Positions 62,234 to 64,000 of a stretch of DNA of 64,000 nucleotides are shown piece by piece. The notes under the pieces are model-generated. The model was given only the letters and a program-made list of their open reading frames with translations, searched no databases and was not told the DNA's origin. Numbering within the stretch: the stretch's first letter is position 1; every line of letters starts with the position of its first letter. This DNA is from Brachybacterium muris (GTDB taxonomy: Bacteria > Actinomycetota > Actinomycetes > Actinomycetales > Dermabacteraceae): assembly GCF_016907455.1 (NCBI RefSeq), contig NZ_JAFBCB010000001.1:2542001-2606000 (forward strand), written 5' to 3'. The position numbers were made by a program, and so were the translations under genes.

Positions 62234-63958
62234 TCAGACGAAGGGTCGCTTGATGGTGGGCTTGACGGTGTAGTAGCCGTTGTGCGGTTGGCGGGAGTAG
62301 TTCAGGTGCGACGTCCGCGTGCTCCAGGACTCGATCATGCGCCCGTTGCCCAGGTACAGCGTCACGTGGGTGACCGGTGCGTTCGCCGTGCGCCCGTAGA
62401 AGATGAAGTCACCGCGCCGCCGTTCCGCCAGGGGGAACGACGCCAGTCGCTTGTCCCCGTAGAGCTGCTGGCTGGTGCGGTACGTGGGCTCCGCGTGCTT
62501 GACCACGTTGATGGGCTGCGGGTCGAGACCGGCTGCGTACAGTCCCTGCAGCAGCAGCCCCGAGCAGTCGAACCCCGCGACCGAGGTGTTGGACCATCCC
62601 GCACCTCCCCACGTGTAGGGGGTGCCCAGCTGACGCTCGCAGAAGCGGATCATCGCCTCGATCCGCTCGTTGCGCGACGCGTTGCTCCTCACCGCCACCG
62701 GGGTGCGCCATGCGTCCATGTCGAAGGGGTACTCCGGGGCGAGACGGCGCCATGTCTGCGGACCGACGATGCCGTCGGCGGTGAGCCGGTTGCGGCGCTG
62801 GAAGGCGCGCACGGCGTCTTCCGTGCCGAGGTCGTAGGTCTGTCGGGAGCCGGTGCGGTGCACGCCCAGCTTCTTCTGGATGATGCGCACCCGGGTCCCG
62901 TTCCAACCACGGCGGATCGTCACCCCGCCTCGGACCGACGTGATCTGCTTGACCGGACCGTGGCGGTTCTCCGGCGGGTTCCAGCCCGAGTAGTAGGTGC
63001 GGAACCCTCCCTCGAAGTCCTGCCTCCAGCCAGCGCCGAAGGAGCGCTCATTGCCGGTGGGGAAGCCCAGTCGGCCGGTGGCTCCTCCCTGTCCCAGGTA
63101 CTCGGTGAGCAGCCCACCGCCCACCGTGCGGCTACCGGTGCGGCTGCTGTACAGCACGAGACCACCTGCGAAGTCCTGCTGGAATCCGCGGGCACCGCTC
63201 TTGCCGGAGATCACCGCCCGCTCGTTCCCCTTCGGCGATCCCAGCCGGCCCCAGATCCCTCCGGCCGCCCAGTACGCCTGGGCGATGGCACCCTGGACCC
63301 TGATCCCCTTGCCGAAGGCGCCGCCATTGGAGTAACGGTAGAAGAGCGCCGCGATCGCGTCGCGGAGGATCGGCTGCATGGGCCGGAAGGTGTTGTCGTC
63401 CCACCCCAGCATGTAGCCGACGTTCCGCGCCCAGGCGATCTCCTTGCGGAAGACGTAGGAGGAGGGCACGTCCTTGAAGGCCGCCGATCCGCCGACGGCT
63501 GGTGACCCGGAGAGCCTGTACAGCACCACCACGGCCTGATCGCGCTGCATCGGCACCATGGGACGGAAGGTGCCGTCGTTCCAGCCGCGCAGGATCCCTC
63601 CGTCCTGGCACCAGGTGATCTCCTTGTAGAACGTCGTCGTCGGCGTGACGTCGCGGAACGGGGACACCGCAGGCGGTGTGAAAGCGGGTTCACCAGCCAG
63701 GCGGTACAGGAATGCGGCCATCTCTGCCCGGCGAGCCGGCTCGTACGGACGGAAGGTGCCGTCCGACCAACCTCGGCTGATGCCCTGGTCCGCCATCCAT
63801 TGGATCTCGCGCGCGAAGGGCTGGCTCCGGGGGACGTCGATGAAACCGGCGGCGAGGGCCGGTGCCTGTCCGACGATGAGTCCGGACCCGGCAATGGCCG
63901 CCCCGATCCCGATCAGTCCGCGCCTGCTGGGCGTGCTCTCCTGCGAATCTCCGACCAC
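62234..63958 (-). CDS. Cell-wall hydrolase with SLH, LGFP, peptidoglycan-binding and NlpC/P60 domains
   Basis: The 574-residue secreted protein starts with a signal-like segment (GLIGIGAAIAGSGLIVGQAPALA). Three S-layer homology repeats follow (about 38-95, 98-155, 163-215, each with a GW.DGTFRP or similar core). LGFP repeats (GRLGSPKGNER, GRLGFPTGNER) lie in about 225-320, a peptidoglycan-binding domain (VRIIQKKLGVHRTG...ADGIVGPQTWRRL) at about 345-400, and a C-terminal NlpC/P60 peptidase has Cys465 in GFDCSGLL and His in THVTLYLG. The GTG at 63958 follows AAGGAG. It should cut peptide stems of peptidoglycan at the cell surface. Confidence 0.88.
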   Translation of the reverse strand: MVGDSQESTPSRRGLIGIGAAIAGSGLIVGQAPALAAGFIDVPRSQPFAREIQWMADQGISRGWSDGTFRPYEPARRAEMAAFLYRLAGEPAFTPPAVSPFRDVTPTTTFYKEITWCQDGGILRGWNDGTFRPMVPMQRDQAVVVLYRLSGSPAVGGSAAFKDVPSSYVFRKEIAWARNVGYMLGWDDNTFRPMQPILRDAIAALFYRYSNGGAFGKGIRVQGAIAQAYWAAGGIWGRLGSPKGNERAVISGKSGARGFQQDFAGGLVLYSSRTGSRTVGGGLLTEYLGQGGATGRLGFPTGNERSFGAGWRQDFEGGFRTYYSGWNPPENRHGPVKQITSVRGGVTIRRGWNGTRVRIIQKKLGVHRTGSRQTYDLGTEDAVRAFQRRNRLTADGIVGPQTWRRLAPEYPFDMDAWRTPVAVRSNASRNERIEAMIRFCERQLGTPYTWGGAGWSNTSVAGFDCSGLLLQGLYAAGLDPQPINVVKHAEPTYRTSQQLYGDKRLASFPLAERRRGDFIFYGRTANAPVTHVTLYLGNGRMIESWSTRTSHLNYSRQPHNGYYTVKPTIKRPFV

Positions 63959-64000
63959 GCGTGCTCCTTAGTCCAGGGCATCTGATCCTGCATTCTCGAC

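Noticed and set aside
1-64000. CRISPR arrays, tRNA or rRNA genes
   Set aside because: No array of regularly spaced repeats, no cloverleaf with a TTC-type T loop and no rRNA signature was seen on either strand by eye.

Overview
The window is high-GC, densely coded DNA from an actinomycete. Three things support this: a mycothiol-conjugate amidase gene (mca), DUF4245 and DUF4307 genes, and a gene order from ispH through xseAB, fumC, phoH, a short cis-prenyltransferase, hemolysin III, mca and DUF4307 to greA that matches the Mycobacterium tuberculosis Rv1110-Rv1080c block. The overall gene set looks like Micrococcales, possibly Dermabacteraceae/Brachybacterium; that placement is inference and weak at genus level.

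Layout. 1-5.6 kb: 3' end of rmuC, two short-chain dehydrogenases, and a TAXI-type TRAP transporter (binding lipoprotein plus fused permease). 5.6-14 kb: a secreted VWA protein, ispH, xseA-xseB, a DUF4245 protein, a PfkB sugar kinase and fumC. 14-20.4 kb is an accessory patch: membrane proteins of unknown function, a probable frameshifted gene, a MerR-like remnant with a MerR-type operator, and a complete IS21-family element inserted in the 3' end of a membrane-protein gene. 20.4-31 kb: phoH, a cis-prenyltransferase, hemolysin III, mca and partner, DUF4307, greA, an AI-2E family permease and a two-gene ABC exporter. 31-42 kb: the rimI-tsaB-tsaE-alr-nnr-acpS run on the minus strand, then glmS, coaA, glmM, rpsI and rplM. 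42-47 kb: truA, purD-purC, a metallo-beta-lactamase-fold hydrolase and purS-purQ. 47-56 kb: an rRNA-type methyltransferase, a nucleoside hydrolase, and a beta-oxidation-like island (thiolase, long FabG, MaoC, divergent TetR regulator and acyl-CoA dehydrogenase/oxidase). 56-61.6 kb: purL, broken by a second identical copy of the IS21-family element. 61.7-64 kb: an unknown protein and a large SLH-LGFP-peptidoglycan-binding-NlpC/P60 cell-wall protein.

The most notable result is the state of purL. The two halves rejoin exactly, in frame, when the element and one copy of a 7-bp target duplication (ccgagtc) are removed, giving a 786-residue PurL. As it stands the gene loses its last 64 codons, which predicts a defect in de novo purine synthesis although purD, purC, purS and purQ next to it are intact. 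The same element lies 41.6 kb away in the same orientation, with its own 7-bp duplication (tcctggc). The purL copy also carries an extra 292-bp right-end fragment. Inside the element a long hairpin buries the istA ribosome-binding site and holds a possible -10 box in its loop. That arrangement would let the element's own transcripts be translated while blocking read-through transcripts. No tRNA, rRNA or CRISPR array was seen.
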